The position numbers were made by a program, and so were the translations under genes. Below are positions 21,968 to 32,988 of a stretch of 33,529 nt of DNA, piece by piece. The notes under the pieces were generated by a model. The model saw only the letters and a program-made list of their open reading frames with translations, was not told the DNA's origin and did no database searches. Numbering within the stretch: position 1 is the first letter of the stretch; each line of letters starts with the position of its first letter. Source of the DNA: a virus; the IMG/VR virus record IMGVR_UViG_3300008267_000313, positions 1-33,529 of that record. The stretch is one strand, 5' to 3'.

Positions 21968-22348
21968 ATGGCAATGCAAACATTTATCGGATTCAACACA
22001 ATCAACCAGGTCAAGAAGTTTACTCTAACTGATTTTCCATTGATCAAACAAGACCTACTGAATGCATTTAACATACGCCAAGGAGAGTTGCCAGGTCGCC
22101 CAGACTACGGTACCATTCTATGGAACTTTTTGTTTGAAGCACAGATTGAAGAATTGCAAAATAACATTGTGAATGAAGTACAACGTGTGGCAGGTGGAGA
22201 TCCCAGATTGTTTATCTCAGACATACAAGTATTTCCCCAAGACAACGGCATGCTGATACAACTTGAACTCACTGTCAATCCCACAACAGATGCTGAACGA
22301 CTGAGCATATTTTTTGACATAACCTCTCGACGAGCCAGTTACATTTAA
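21968..22348 (+). CDS. 25: Baseplate wedge protein, gp25-like (GPW/gp25 family)
   Basis: gp25 nucleates sheath polymerisation at the baseplate. The 126-residue protein matches the family in length (T4 gp25 has 132) and pattern: DFPLIKQDLLNAFNIRQGEL, then PGRPDYGTILWNFLFE, then a helix and GDPRLFISDIQVFP, ending with strands IQLELTVNPTTDAERL. The strongly conserved core in this family is usually Glu-Pro-Arg; here it is Asp-Pro-Arg (at about residues 78-80), a mild variation. It has a 21-base gap from the upstream gene. GGTAAATA lies only five bases before the ATG, too near for a normal promoter with leader. It precedes gp6 as in many phages. Confidence 0.9.
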   Translation: MAMQTFIGFNTINQVKKFTLTDFPLIKQDLLNAFNIRQGELPGRPDYGTILWNFLFEAQIEELQNNIVNEVQRVAGGDPRLFISDIQVFPQDNGMLIQLELTVNPTTDAERLSIFFDITSRRASYI

Positions 22349-22373
22349 CTATAACTACGCCGTTTTGTGTAGC

Positions 22374-22381
22374 CATAAATA
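22374..22381 (+). promoter_or_regulatory. Possible late promoter box CATAAATA before gp6
   Basis: CATAAATA matches seven of eight bases of TATAAATA. Transcription would start near 22387, giving a leader of about 22 bases that contains AAGG before the ATG at 22409. It lies in the 60-base gap between gp25 and gp6, the widest gap in the visible baseplate operon. Confidence 0.45.
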
Positions 22382-22408
22382 AATCAAAGGTACACAAGGT
22401 TTCAAAGA

Positions 22409-25400
22409 ATGGCAACAACCACACGACAAACAGCTATATTTGGTGTTGAGGACTGGAAACAGATCTATCAAACCTATCGAGAAGCTGACTTCCAAAGCTA
22501 CGATTTTGAAACTCTACGCAAGAGTTTTGTTGACTATTTGCGACTGTATTACCCAGAAACATTCAATGACTACATTGAAAGTTCAGAATTTATTGCGCTC
22601 TTGGATGTTATTGCGTTCATGGGACAAGCACTGGCTTTTCGTACTGACCTTAACACTCGTGAAAATTATCTAGACACCGCAGAACGTCAAGACTCAGTTA
22701 ATCGTCTTGCTGACTTGGTCAGCTACACCGCCAAACGCAACACTGCGTCAGAAGGCCTGCTCAAAGTGTTTTCAGTTGTGACCACAGAAAATGTTGTGGA
22801 CTATAATGGTATCAATCTTTCCAATGTCACTGTGGACTGGTCTGACCCTACCAATCCTGACTGGCAAGAACAATTCACAGCAATTGTCAACGCCAGTCTA
22901 GTGGACACACAAAAAATTGGCCGTCCTGGCAATCGTCAGACACTGCTGGGTGTGCGGACTGATGAATATGCTATTAATCTAGTGCCTGGCTTTTTGCCAG
23001 TGATTCCGTATGCATCCACAGTGGACGGCATAAACATGCCGTTTGAAGCAGTGACTTCGACATCAGTTGGTGAAGATTATCTGTATGAACCAAGCCCAAC
23101 TCCCAATCAACCTTTCAATGTGTTGTTCCGCAACGATCAACTGGGATTCAGTTCAAACAACACAGGATATTTTTTCTTGTTCAAACAAGGCGTGCTGCAA
23201 AATCAAGATTTCAACTTGGCCGAACGCATTGCAAACCGTACCGTAAACATCAACATTGAAGGTATCAACAATCAAGACCGTTGGTTGTTTCAGTTGGACG
23301 ATGTTGGCACAATCAGCCGCGAATGGCAGTATGTGGAAAACGTTTATTCTGCTGGCGCAGAACAACTGGGCACAACACTGCGTCCAATCTACAGTGTGAC
23401 CAGCCGTGTCAACGATCAAATTACCATGGTGTTTGGTGATGGTGTGTTCAGTGAAATTCCAGTAGGCACCTTCCGTGCTTATGTGCGAGCCAGCAATGGT
23501 TTGCAATACATTATTAATCCTGAAGAGATGCAAGCAGTTACCTTGCCAATCAGCTACATCAGTCGTTCAGGCAATCTTGAAACCATCACATTCACCTGCG
23601 GCATTACACAGCCAGTCAGCAACAGTCAGTCTCGTGAGCCCATAGCCGAAATCAAGCAAAGAGCTCCTGCTCGCTACTACACACAGAATCGCATGGTCAA
23701 CGGAGAAGATTATAACTTGTTTCCGTACACACAGTACAACAGTATTCTCAAATCCAAAGCAGTAAATCGTGCCAGCATTGGCACCAGCCGATACCTGGAC
23801 CTAGTGGACAACACTGGCAAATACAGTTCAACCAATACTTTTGGCAGCGACGGCGGCATTTGGGAACAACTGATACTGCCAACAATTAATTTTACCTGGG
23901 ACACACGCAACGAAATTGCTGATGTAATTACCAATCAAGTGCAGCCGCAGATAGGTGAATCAACCATGCGTCAGTTCTACTACGCCAACTTTCCTCGTCA
24001 GAGTGTGAACACTGGTTCAACACTGGGCAGCACCTGGCAGCAGAGTACAACACTGGCCAACGAGACCACTGGCTATTTTAAAAATGCCGCAGGAACACCT
24101 ATTCCTGTTGGAATATCAGCTGGCACACTGAATCCGTTCTATTACGCCATTGTGGGCAGCTTGATCAAGTTTGTTCCTCCTGCTGGATACTATTTTGATC
24201 GCAACAATAGATTGGTGCAAGGTAGTCCTACCCGTGCTGATGAAAGATTAGAAATATGGGCAAGTCCCATGGATGTGATTGCTGACGGCATGAACAATGG
24301 CCTTGGCAATTTGTCGTCCGGCGCTGGCCCAATTACTATCAATAATTTTGTGCCAACAGGCGCAGTAGTGGACACAATCATTCCATTGTTTGTGACTGAC
24401 TTGCCATTGGATCTTGAAACCACAATAAGTGAACAAATTGTTTTGTATCGCAACTTTGGTCTTGGCTACGACAATGACGGCAGCGTTACAGGAACTGCAT
24501 ATTCCTGGTATCTAATTACCAGCACAAACCTGGATCAAGATGCCACCTGGAGCCAGGTCAATGCTGGCAGTCAAACTGGCCAAGGGCTTGATGCATCATG
24601 GTTGATACAGTTTGTGACAGCAAACAACAACTACACCATCACGTTCCGTGGTCTAGCTTACAGCTTTGGAAGTGTACTGCAAACACGATTCTTCTTTTAT
24701 GACGGACAACAAGTTTACGACAGTCGCACAGGAACTGTGATCAAAGATTACATCAATTGTTTAGCAGTGAACACTCAGCCTGATTCAACTGAAAGTCTGC
24801 CTGGCGACATCATAATGACCATTATTGGTCAGCCGGTTGAAAGCGACGGATACGTTGATGACTTCCAGGTCTTGGTCAGCTATCGTGACAGTGACAATGA
24901 CGGAGTTCCTGACAATCCTGATTTTTTTGATGAAATTGTTGCACCTGGTGTAAACTCCACTCAAAAATATGTGTTCTTGCAACAAACTGTGGACTTTGAT
25001 AACTTGCAACGATACTTGCTAGTAGAACCTGAACGAGTCACCAGCAACTACGCCACTCTAGATGACATTGAATTGGTCAAGAGTGAGTGGAGTCCTGGAC
25101 AAGTGTTCTATGCTTACAATCAAGTCAACAACGATGGCACCACGGGTGCATTTTATGAACTCAGTATTGGAGCCACGGGTGTTAGAACAATTGTGGCAGT
25201 GTCTGGTTGGATTGCCAGAACTGGACGACAAAGTTTGTACTATCAGTACCGCCACAACAGCCCCTTGACCAATCGTATTGACCCGGGCACAACCAACATC
25301 ATTGACTTGTATGTTGTCACACAGGCTTATTACACTGCATATCAAAACTGGATTCGTGACACCACAAACACTGTGCCAAAACCAGATGTGCCAACCATTG

Positions 25401-25867
25401 ACGAACTCAACACTGCATACCAAGGTCTGCAAAATTACAAAATGATCAGCGACAACATTGTCATGAACTCGGTGCAATTTAAACCCCTGTTTGGCGCCAA
25501 AGCTGCACCTGAACTACGTGCAACTATCAAAGTCATTAGAGCTAGTAATTCTACTGCGTCAATCAGCGAGATCAAGAGCTCGGTGGTTGCAGAAATGAAC
25601 AGCTACTTTAGCATTGACAAATGGAATTTTGGTGACACCTTTTACTTCTCAGAAGTATCAGCATATTTGCACAGCCAATTGGGAACCATTATTAGTTCAG
25701 TGGTCCTGGTACCGTTGAATACCCAAAAGAGCTTTGGTGATCTGTATGAAATCAGATCGGCCCCCAATGAGTTGTTTGTGAATGCAGCAACCATTGACAA
25801 CATAGAAGTGATTGACGCCTTGACCAGCACCAACTTACGTACAGCACCAGGAAGCGGAGTAATCTAA
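22409..25867 (+). CDS. 6: Baseplate wedge protein, gp6-like (1152 aa)
   Basis: gp6 forms the continuous ring of the baseplate inner part; the conserved core is shared with the P2 J protein. The N-terminus gives a clear match in pattern: TLRKSFVDYLRLYYPETFND, then ESSEFIALLDVIAFMGQALA, then RTDLNTRENYLDTAERQDSV and an AKRNTASEGL motif. The middle has VFGDGVFSEIPVGTFRAYVR, and the C-terminal third has NTAYQGLQNYKMISDNIVMN followed by VQFKPLFGAKA. At 1152 residues it is far longer than T4 gp6 (660), as in many aquatic T4-like phages where an insertion in the middle (about 450-900) carries extra strand-rich domains. Its stop overlaps the next ATG (TAATG). Confidence 0.85.
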   Translation: MATTTRQTAIFGVEDWKQIYQTYREADFQSYDFETLRKSFVDYLRLYYPETFNDYIESSEFIALLDVIAFMGQALAFRTDLNTRENYLDTAERQDSVNRLADLVSYTAKRNTASEGLLKVFSVVTTENVVDYNGINLSNVTVDWSDPTNPDWQEQFTAIVNASLVDTQKIGRPGNRQTLLGVRTDEYAINLVPGFLPVIPYASTVDGINMPFEAVTSTSVGEDYLYEPSPTPNQPFNVLFRNDQLGFSSNNTGYFFLFKQGVLQNQDFNLAERIANRTVNINIEGINNQDRWLFQLDDVGTISREWQYVENVYSAGAEQLGTTLRPIYSVTSRVNDQITMVFGDGVFSEIPVGTFRAYVRASNGLQYIINPEEMQAVTLPISYISRSGNLETITFTCGITQPVSNSQSREPIAEIKQRAPARYYTQNRMVNGEDYNLFPYTQYNSILKSKAVNRASIGTSRYLDLVDNTGKYSSTNTFGSDGGIWEQLILPTINFTWDTRNEIADVITNQVQPQIGESTMRQFYYANFPRQSVNTGSTLGSTWQQSTTLANETTGYFKNAAGTPIPVGISAGTLNPFYYAIVGSLIKFVPPAGYYFDRNNRLVQGSPTRADERLEIWASPMDVIADGMNNGLGNLSSGAGPITINNFVPTGAVVDTIIPLFVTDLPLDLETTISEQIVLYRNFGLGYDNDGSVTGTAYSWYLITSTNLDQDATWSQVNAGSQTGQGLDASWLIQFVTANNNYTITFRGLAYSFGSVLQTRFFFYDGQQVYDSRTGTVIKDYINCLAVNTQPDSTESLPGDIIMTIIGQPVESDGYVDDFQVLVSYRDSDNDGVPDNPDFFDEIVAPGVNSTQKYVFLQQTVDFDNLQRYLLVEPERVTSNYATLDDIELVKSEWSPGQVFYAYNQVNNDGTTGAFYELSIGATGVRTIVAVSGWIARTGRQSLYYQYRHNSPLTNRIDPGTTNIIDLYVVTQAYYTAYQNWIRDTTNTVPKPDVPTIDELNTAYQGLQNYKMISDNIVMNSVQFKPLFGAKAAPELRATIKVIRASNSTASISEIKSSVVAEMNSYFSIDKWNFGDTFYFSEVSAYLHSQLGTIISSVVLVPLNTQKSFGDLYEIRSAPNELFVNAATIDNIEVIDALTSTNLRTAPGSGVI

Positions 25868-28800
25868 TGGCAACTACTCGTTCAGTAGATTTTCTTCCGC
25901 AGATTTTTCAGACTGAGACCAACAAGCAGTTTTTGGCTGCTACCCTGGACCAACTGATTCAAGAACCTAGATTTAAAAAAACACAAGGTTATATTGGCCG
26001 CACAGTGGGCCCTGGCATAAACCCCAATGACAAATATGTGGTTGAACCAAGTACCACTCGTGCAAACTATCAACTTGAGCCAGGTGTTATTAGTCTTGAG
26101 CCAGATACTGACAAAATTAAAAATGCAATCACCTATCCAGGAATCAACGATGCGGTGCAATTCAACGGCGGCAACGCTGCACGCCCAGATCGACTGTATG
26201 CCAGTGAGTATTACACCTGGGATCCGTTTGTAAACTTTGATACTTTTGTAAACTTCAGTCAATACTTTTGGTTGCCCGAAGGTCCTGCTGCGGTAGACGT
26301 GGCAGCCACAGGTGTTCCCACCACTGACAACTTTGTGGTCAATCGAGAAAATGGTGTTTACACATTCTCAGGTGTGCCAGGCAACAATCCTGTAATTGAA
26401 TTGGTACGGGGCGGAAGCTACACTTTTCAAGTGGCACAAAATGCCAAAGAAACAGTGAACTATCGAGTGTCCAATGTTGGAATATCAGCTTATCAAATTG
26501 ATTATCAATCCAATCCGTCACTGACACTGGCTCGTGGCAACACATATGTGTTCAATCTAAATCTCAATGGTGACTATCCTTTTTGGATCAAAACAGCAGC
26601 CACCACCGGAGTTGGCGATGCCTATAACTCTGGAGTAAGTCGCAACGGTGCCTTGATTGGACTAGTGACCTTTGTTGTGCCGCAAGATGCACCTGACACA
26701 CTGTACTATGCCAGTCAGACACAGGCCAACATGCAAGGCGTTCTCAACATTGTTGATGGAGACCCTGGCACCGGACCAGGTTTTTGGATACAATCAGCCC
26801 CTGGCATTTCTGGTAGATTGCCCACCACTCCTAACATCAGTTCACGAGATGTGTTGGGAGTGGTCAACAATGGTGAAGATCTTGGACAAATCACATTCAA
26901 TGTTCCTTTAAAAACTGCACAGTCTTTTTACTACGGCTTGACAGATTTTGGTACAGTAGATTTAATTTGCGATCTCAAATTCAATCAAATCAACAATGTG
27001 TCTGTTGAAGAGTTTATGTCTGCCTACGGCGGCATTGACGGGATTACCAATCTCAACGGTCGCACATTGGTATTCACCGAACCTCTTACTGATGCAGAGG
27101 CCGGTGGCTGGCAACAAACCACTTTGTATGATCCGTTGCCAGAGAACAGCACGTTCAATGCTCAACCAGGCAGTTTTGACACTACGTTTTTTGATCAAAC
27201 AACAGACATTGCTCCAGGAGACCGTTATCAGTTATGGCAGATCAGTTATGTGACACAGGGCGCATATACCTACATGACCTTGGTCAAAACCAACACAATA
27301 CCTAATCTCAACAAGTTTAGAATTTTGTACGGTACAACCTACAGCAGCACACAATGGTACAAGAACAACACTGGTGAGTTTGAACAAATTCCTTTGCTGA
27401 CTGCTATTCAGGATACCTTGTACTACCAAGATGGTACAGATCCAGAAATTTTTGGACGTATTAAGTTATTGGAACAGGCGTCTTCCAGCACAATTGACGT
27501 TGACGAAATTTTAGGACAAGCAAATTACACCAGTCCAAACGGTGTAGCATTTACCAACGGTCTCAAGGTCAAATTTGTTGGCGATGTAATCCCTGCTAGC
27601 TATGCTTCGGGCACGTTTAACTTGTTGTGTACGTCAGCAGAATTTGGTACAAACTACATCACCACAGCCAGCACAGCTAGTTTATATGTAGGCGAGCAGA
27701 TTACATTCACAGTGCCAACCATTGGCGGCCTGGCCCCCGGCTCTTACTATATTCAAAGCATTGCTCCTAACGGAATACAATTTACTGTTTCTGTTCAGCA
27801 GTATGGCTCACCAGTTGTTCTATCACCGGGTGCGGCTAATGTCACAGCAATTGTGACCAGCAATTTAGAATACTATGTGAGCAATGTAGGCACAGCAATT
27901 GAATTATTGCCAGTGACTGACTATATAACTCCTGAAACTTACGTGGTTGATAGCAATACCACTACCATAAATGCTGAACCAGATACCTTGGATTATTTGA
28001 CCATTGATCGAGCCAGCAAAGATCTGAATCCATGGACTCGTAGTAATCGTTGGTTTCATCTTGATGTTATCAATGCCACAGCTGAATACAACAATACCAC
28101 CGCAGTTTTTGACAATGCCTATAGAGCCAAGCGACCAATCATTGAGTTTCGTCCAGGCGTTAGACTCTGGAACATGGGAACCGACGGCAAACAACCAGTT
28201 GACATAATTGACTTTGAAGAAACTGATGCCTTTAGTAACATACAAGGCTCTACTGGCTACACCGTTGATGGATACGAACTGATCGACGGTAGTAGAATTA
28301 TTTTTGCAGCCGACGAAGACGTTGATGTTAAAAATAAAATTTATGTGGTAAGTTTTATCAATCCAGACACTGTGAGTCCGTTGATTTCACAACCTATTAT
28401 TAATTTGACTCTAGCGTCTGATGGTGTAGTCTTGGCCGACCAGTCCACCGTGTGCGTTGACGGCGACACACTGGTAGGTTTGACTTTTTGGTTTGATGGC
28501 TCCAACTGGGCACAAGGACAACAAAAGACTGGAGTACAACAAGCTCCGTTGTTTAATGTGTATGACCCTACCGGTGTGAGTTTTGGTGACCAAACAAAAT
28601 ATCAAAGTTCAACCTTTGCTGGCAGCAAGTTGTTTAGTTACGCAGTTGGAGACACTGGCATTCTTGATCCTGTGCTGCAATTTCCGTTGCAATATCTAAA
28701 CATCAACAACGTTGGCGATATTGTGTTTGAAAACAACTTGTACAAAGACACATTCTTGTATGTGTCAGACAACGCCAGCATAACATCAAATATCAGTTCA

Positions 28801-31800
28801 GGCAGTGTGCGTGATTACACTTCACGTGTTGTTTACAATCGTGAAATTGGATGGCAAACAGCAGCCAGCGAAAGCCAAATTCGCCAACAATTTAAATTTT
28901 CATATTCTGGTGCAACACTGAAGTTGGATGTGCGAGTTAATGATCCCTTAAACAACATACCACCAATCAAACTGTATGTGGGATCAGTGTTTCAGGCGCC
29001 AAGCACTTATAGCTATACCAGAACTGGTGATAGTACCACCATTACACTGAGCAAAACTTATGTGCTTGGCGACATTATTGAAGTAGCAGCTCTCAGTAGC
29101 CAGACTAGTCAAGTGGCTTTTTATCAAGTTCCAATCAACTTGCAGAACAATCCATTAAACGGCAACAGCGATAGTTTTACTCTGGGTACGATTCGTACTC
29201 ATTACGAAAGTATCTGTGAAAATTTAACCACTGTGGTTGGAACCATTAACGGAGCCAACAACACACGAGACCTTGGAAATATTGTTCCTTACGGTCTAAC
29301 TATTCTGCAACAAAGCGCACCATTAACACTGGCTGGATACTTCATGCGCAGCCCAACATTCAATGTGTTTAGTTCGTTGAACTACAACGATCGCGAATAC
29401 AACAAGTTCAAGTATCAATTGTTAGACGCAGTTACTAAACAAAATATTGAGTTTAATACCACTGCTCAAGTGTTGGACACAGCCATTGAAGAAATTACAC
29501 TGGGCCGAGTTGAAACACAACCTTTCTATTGGTCAGACATGTTGCCCAGTGGTGCAGTGTACACTACCACAAACTACACAGTGAGTTTGACCAGCACAAA
29601 TACCTTTGATACAGTACAAGTTTACAACTACACATCAGCAAACTATCTTGGTATGAATGTATATCTCAATGATGAAATTCTTATTCGTGGAGTTGATTAT
29701 ACCGTGCCGTCTGATGGTCCGCGTATTGTGGTCAGTGCTGCGTTAACACTGGGCGACACATTAACCATTCAAGAATACACTGCAACCTACGGCAGCTTTG
29801 TACCCAACACACCTACCAAAATGGGTTTGTATGCTGCGTATATTCCTGGTATTCTCACCCAACAAACTAGCACTGGCTTTACACAGGTCATTCAAGGTCA
29901 TGACGGATCTATTACACCAATTTTTGGAGATCTACGTGACGATGTGTTGTTGGAGTTTGAAACTAGAATTTACAACAATCTTAAACTAGATGGCAACCCA
30001 GTTCCAATGACCATATACGATGTGTTGCCAGGACAGTTCAGGGACACTGGTTTTACCTACGCTGAAATTAGCTCAGTATTCAATGAAGATTTCTTGAATT
30101 ATGTGGGCGGCAACAAGCTAGACTATAAATCTCAACAGTACAGCGCCACAAATCAGTTTACCTGGAACTACAGTTCTGCGCAAAACAAACTCAACAACGA
30201 AACATTGCTGGGAGCCTGGCGCGGCATCAATCGTTATTTTTATGACACCGAACAACCCCAATACACTCCTTGGGAGATGTTGGGCATTACAGAAAAACCG
30301 TCTTGGTGGGAACTTACATATGGACCTGCTCCGTATACCTCTGGTAACACTGTGTTATGGGACGACCTAGAAGCTGGCCTGGTTAATGATCCAATTGCTC
30401 CTTATGTAAAAACTGATTTTGTGCGCCCAGGCCTAAGTCAAGTGATTCCAGTAGATGACGAAGGCAACCTGTTGAGTCCCTTTGAATCTGTGGTAGGAAC
30501 ATACAATCAAACTCAATTCCAGAAAAGTTGGGCGTCAGGTGACGGCAGTCCAGTTGAAGCATCGTGGTGGAACAGCAGCAGCTATCCTTTTGCTGTGATG
30601 CAAGTGCTGGCAGTGACTCGTCCAGCCAGGTTCTTTGCATTGTTTGCTGATCGTGATTTGTATCGTTACAGTGAAGAATATGGTCAGTACCTGTACAATG
30701 AACGATACCGCTTGGATGCCAACGGCGTTGAAGTGTATGGCGATGGCACAAGCAAAGCCAGTTATATCAACTGGATAGTAGACTACAATCGTCAGACTGG
30801 CGTAGACTCTACCACGGAACTCACAGCTGATCTCAAGAGCCTGGATGTGCGACTGTGTTACCGAATGGCCAGCTTCAGCGACAAACAGTATATCAAGATT
30901 TACACTGAAAAGTCCAGTCCTAATTCAACCAATACTGCACTGCTGATACCCGACGAAAGCTATGATTTGTTGTTGTACAAAAATCAGCCGTTTGATCGTT
31001 CTACCTACTCTGCGGTGGTTGTGCAAAAAGTTGACAACGGATATTCTGTATTTGGATATGGCACAAATTTGCCTTATTTTAATATTCTTGAAAGCAAAGC
31101 AACTGGATTGTTGCAAACAATCACATCTGGTGGCGTATCTGTTCGTGTGCCCACATTTTATACCAACACAGTAACACAAGTTCCGTATGGCTTTATTTTT
31201 ACAAATGAAACCAGTGTTTGCGATTTCTTACTAAGTTATGGCAAGTTATTGGAAAGAGAAGGACTGACCTTTACTGATCAGTCCAACGGTTATGTATTGA
31301 CCTGGAATCAAATGTGTCAAGAATTCTTGTACTGGAGTCAGCAAGGATGGGACACCAATGCATTGTTGAACTTGAATCCATTGGCCATGAAACTCACTGT
31401 CACTAGAGAACAAGCAATTGTTGACAGCATACAAGTACAAACAATTGACAATGTGCTGCTGGATCAGAATCGCAGAGAACTAAACACTCGTAATCTCAAC
31501 ATTGTGCGTATTGGAAATACTTTCAGTTGTGAGCCATTGACTGATCAAACACTGAGTTTTCTTGATCTCAAGTTCACAACATATGAACACATGATTGTAC
31601 TGAACAACCAAAGTGTGTTTGGCGATTTGATTTATGCACCAATCACTGGCGCACGACAAAGTCGATTGAATTTGGTTTGTGTGAATACCACTGACTGGAC
31701 TGGACAAGTTGACGCCCCCGGATTTATTCTCAACCAAGACAACGTTGAAGAATGGACAGGCCTGCGCACTTATGCAAAAGGTGAAATTGTCAAGTACAAG

Positions 31801-32988
31801 AATGTGTATTGGTCTGCACTGACCATTGTTCAACCCAGCATCAAGTTCAATTTTAGCGACTGGACACAAAGTGATTACACACAACTTGAACTGGGCCTGT
31901 TGCCCAACCTGAGCAACAAAGCCAATCAGTTGACCAACACATACGACATCAATTCAGCCAACATCGAACGTGACACTGATTTGTTGTCTTATGGATTGAT
32001 TGGATTCCGTCCTCGTCAATACATGGCAGCACTGAATCTCGACGACGTGAGTCAAGTCAACGTGTACCGTCAGTTCTTGGGATCCAAAGGCACAATCCTC
32101 AGCGCCGAGTTGTTCTCCAATGCCAATCTTGGCAAAGAAGCCGCTGACTATGACATTTATGAAAACTGGGCAGTACAACGTGCTGTATATGGAGCCAATG
32201 CAAATCGTAGCTTCTTTGAATTACGATTGAATCGTGCATTGTTAAACTCCAACCCCAGCTTGGTGCAAGTGGTGCTGCCTGGTCAAGAATCTCAAGCTGA
32301 CCAACCAATACTGTTGAGTGATGTGTGGAGACAAAGTTACAAGTTGACTAGTCCAAATATTTTACCAACCACAACAGAGCCAATTACTGACGCAGCATTG
32401 CCCACTGCTGGCTATGTGAATATCGATGACGTTGATATCACAGTATTTGATATCAACGACCTGGCCAACATCAATGCAAACATCGATCAAATTGGTGTGG
32501 GAACCAGTATTTGGGTTGCTAAAATAAACAACTACGACTGGAACATTTATCGTGCGCAAGCAGTGCCTGGCGCTATTCAACACGTTTGCGACAACTTGGA
32601 CAATACCAGTCGAGTGATCTTTAGTCAACAACACGGTCTTGTGGCAGGCGACACCTTGATTATCAAATTCTTTGACATAGAAGTTGATGGTGTGTATGAA
32701 GTGGTCAGTGTGCCTAACCTTACCACAGTAAACATTGTGTTCCAGTTTGCAGGAGATCGTGTGGTTGCAAATGGCACAGGTCTTGGATTTACTTTGCAAA
32801 CAATGCGTGTAGCACAAGCAAGTGACATTGTTAACTTGCCATACGCCAATGATATACTGCCTGGCGCCAAGGTCTGGGTAGACAACACCGGATCTAGCAA
32901 CTGGGAAGTTCTTGAAAAACAAGAAGTGTTCACAGATGTTGCACAAATGGCAGCGGCAGTAATACTGGCGCGGTGTATGTTTATGTAA
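25867..32988 (+). CDS. Giant baseplate/virion structural protein, gp7-region type, frame breaks near its end
   Basis: At least 2373 residues. The N-terminus (VDFLPQIFQTETNKQFLAAT, then LDQLIQEPRF and GYIGRTVGPG, and later NFSQYFWLPEGPAAVDV) matches, from memory, the large structural protein that follows gp6 in T4-like phages of aquatic bacteria, in the place of T4 gp7/gp8/gp10. Residues about 175-300 carry two cupredoxin-like strand units (ARGNTYVFNLNLNGDYPFWI; PDTLYYASQTQANMQGVLNI), lacking an obvious copper site. The rest is strand-rich with many Thr/Asn/Tyr turns, and includes WWNSSSYPFAVMQVLA. The frame ends at 32986-32988 in a short unrelated tail, while a coherent protein continues in the -1 frame from about 32946 to the window end, so a base is probably missing around 32945-32947. 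The likely role is a baseplate wedge and fibre-attachment scaffold. Confidence 0.75.
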   Translation: MATTRSVDFLPQIFQTETNKQFLAATLDQLIQEPRFKKTQGYIGRTVGPGINPNDKYVVEPSTTRANYQLEPGVISLEPDTDKIKNAITYPGINDAVQFNGGNAARPDRLYASEYYTWDPFVNFDTFVNFSQYFWLPEGPAAVDVAATGVPTTDNFVVNRENGVYTFSGVPGNNPVIELVRGGSYTFQVAQNAKETVNYRVSNVGISAYQIDYQSNPSLTLARGNTYVFNLNLNGDYPFWIKTAATTGVGDAYNSGVSRNGALIGLVTFVVPQDAPDTLYYASQTQANMQGVLNIVDGDPGTGPGFWIQSAPGISGRLPTTPNISSRDVLGVVNNGEDLGQITFNVPLKTAQSFYYGLTDFGTVDLICDLKFNQINNVSVEEFMSAYGGIDGITNLNGRTLVFTEPLTDAEAGGWQQTTLYDPLPENSTFNAQPGSFDTTFFDQTTDIAPGDRYQLWQISYVTQGAYTYMTLVKTNTIPNLNKFRILYGTTYSSTQWYKNNTGEFEQIPLLTAIQDTLYYQDGTDPEIFGRIKLLEQASSSTIDVDEILGQANYTSPNGVAFTNGLKVKFVGDVIPASYASGTFNLLCTSAEFGTNYITTASTASLYVGEQITFTVPTIGGLAPGSYYIQSIAPNGIQFTVSVQQYGSPVVLSPGAANVTAIVTSNLEYYVSNVGTAIELLPVTDYITPETYVVDSNTTTINAEPDTLDYLTIDRASKDLNPWTRSNRWFHLDVINATAEYNNTTAVFDNAYRAKRPIIEFRPGVRLWNMGTDGKQPVDIIDFEETDAFSNIQGSTGYTVDGYELIDGSRIIFAADEDVDVKNKIYVVSFINPDTVSPLISQPIINLTLASDGVVLADQSTVCVDGDTLVGLTFWFDGSNWAQGQQKTGVQQAPLFNVYDPTGVSFGDQTKYQSSTFAGSKLFSYAVGDTGILDPVLQFPLQYLNINNVGDIVFENNLYKDTFLYVSDNASITSNISSGSVRDYTSRVVYNREIGWQTAASESQIRQQFKFSYSGATLKLDVRVNDPLNNIPPIKLYVGSVFQAPSTYSYTRTGDSTTITLSKTYVLGDIIEVAALSSQTSQVAFYQVPINLQNNPLNGNSDSFTLGTIRTHYESICENLTTVVGTINGANNTRDLGNIVPYGLTILQQSAPLTLAGYFMRSPTFNVFSSLNYNDREYNKFKYQLLDAVTKQNIEFNTTAQVLDTAIEEITLGRVETQPFYWSDMLPSGAVYTTTNYTVSLTSTNTFDTVQVYNYTSANYLGMNVYLNDEILIRGVDYTVPSDGPRIVVSAALTLGDTLTIQEYTATYGSFVPNTPTKMGLYAAYIPGILTQQTSTGFTQVIQGHDGSITPIFGDLRDDVLLEFETRIYNNLKLDGNPVPMTIYDVLPGQFRDTGFTYAEISSVFNEDFLNYVGGNKLDYKSQQYSATNQFTWNYSSAQNKLNNETLLGAWRGINRYFYDTEQPQYTPWEMLGITEKPSWWELTYGPAPYTSGNTVLWDDLEAGLVNDPIAPYVKTDFVRPGLSQVIPVDDEGNLLSPFESVVGTYNQTQFQKSWASGDGSPVEASWWNSSSYPFAVMQVLAVTRPARFFALFADRDLYRYSEEYGQYLYNERYRLDANGVEVYGDGTSKASYINWIVDYNRQTGVDSTTELTADLKSLDVRLCYRMASFSDKQYIKIYTEKSSPNSTNTALLIPDESYDLLLYKNQPFDRSTYSAVVVQKVDNGYSVFGYGTNLPYFNILESKATGLLQTITSGGVSVRVPTFYTNTVTQVPYGFIFTNETSVCDFLLSYGKLLEREGLTFTDQSNGYVLTWNQMCQEFLYWSQQGWDTNALLNLNPLAMKLTVTREQAIVDSIQVQTIDNVLLDQNRRELNTRNLNIVRIGNTFSCEPLTDQTLSFLDLKFTTYEHMIVLNNQSVFGDLIYAPITGARQSRLNLVCVNTTDWTGQVDAPGFILNQDNVEEWTGLRTYAKGEIVKYKNVYWSALTIVQPSIKFNFSDWTQSDYTQLELGLLPNLSNKANQLTNTYDINSANIERDTDLLSYGLIGFRPRQYMAALNLDDVSQVNVYRQFLGSKGTILSAELFSNANLGKEAADYDIYENWAVQRAVYGANANRSFFELRLNRALLNSNPSLVQVVLPGQESQADQPILLSDVWRQSYKLTSPNILPTTTEPITDAALPTAGYVNIDDVDITVFDINDLANINANIDQIGVGTSIWVAKINNYDWNIYRAQAVPGAIQHVCDNLDNTSRVIFSQQHGLVAGDTLIIKFFDIEVDGVYEVVSVPNLTTVNIVFQFAGDRVVANGTGLGFTLQTMRVAQASDIVNLPYANDILPGAKVWVDNTGSSNWEVLEKQEVFTDVAQMAAAVILARCMFM

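Noticed and set aside
26390-26770. Copper-binding cupredoxin domains in the giant structural protein
   Set aside because: The strand pattern is similar, but the Cys/His/Met ligand set is missing, so only a fold resemblance is claimed.
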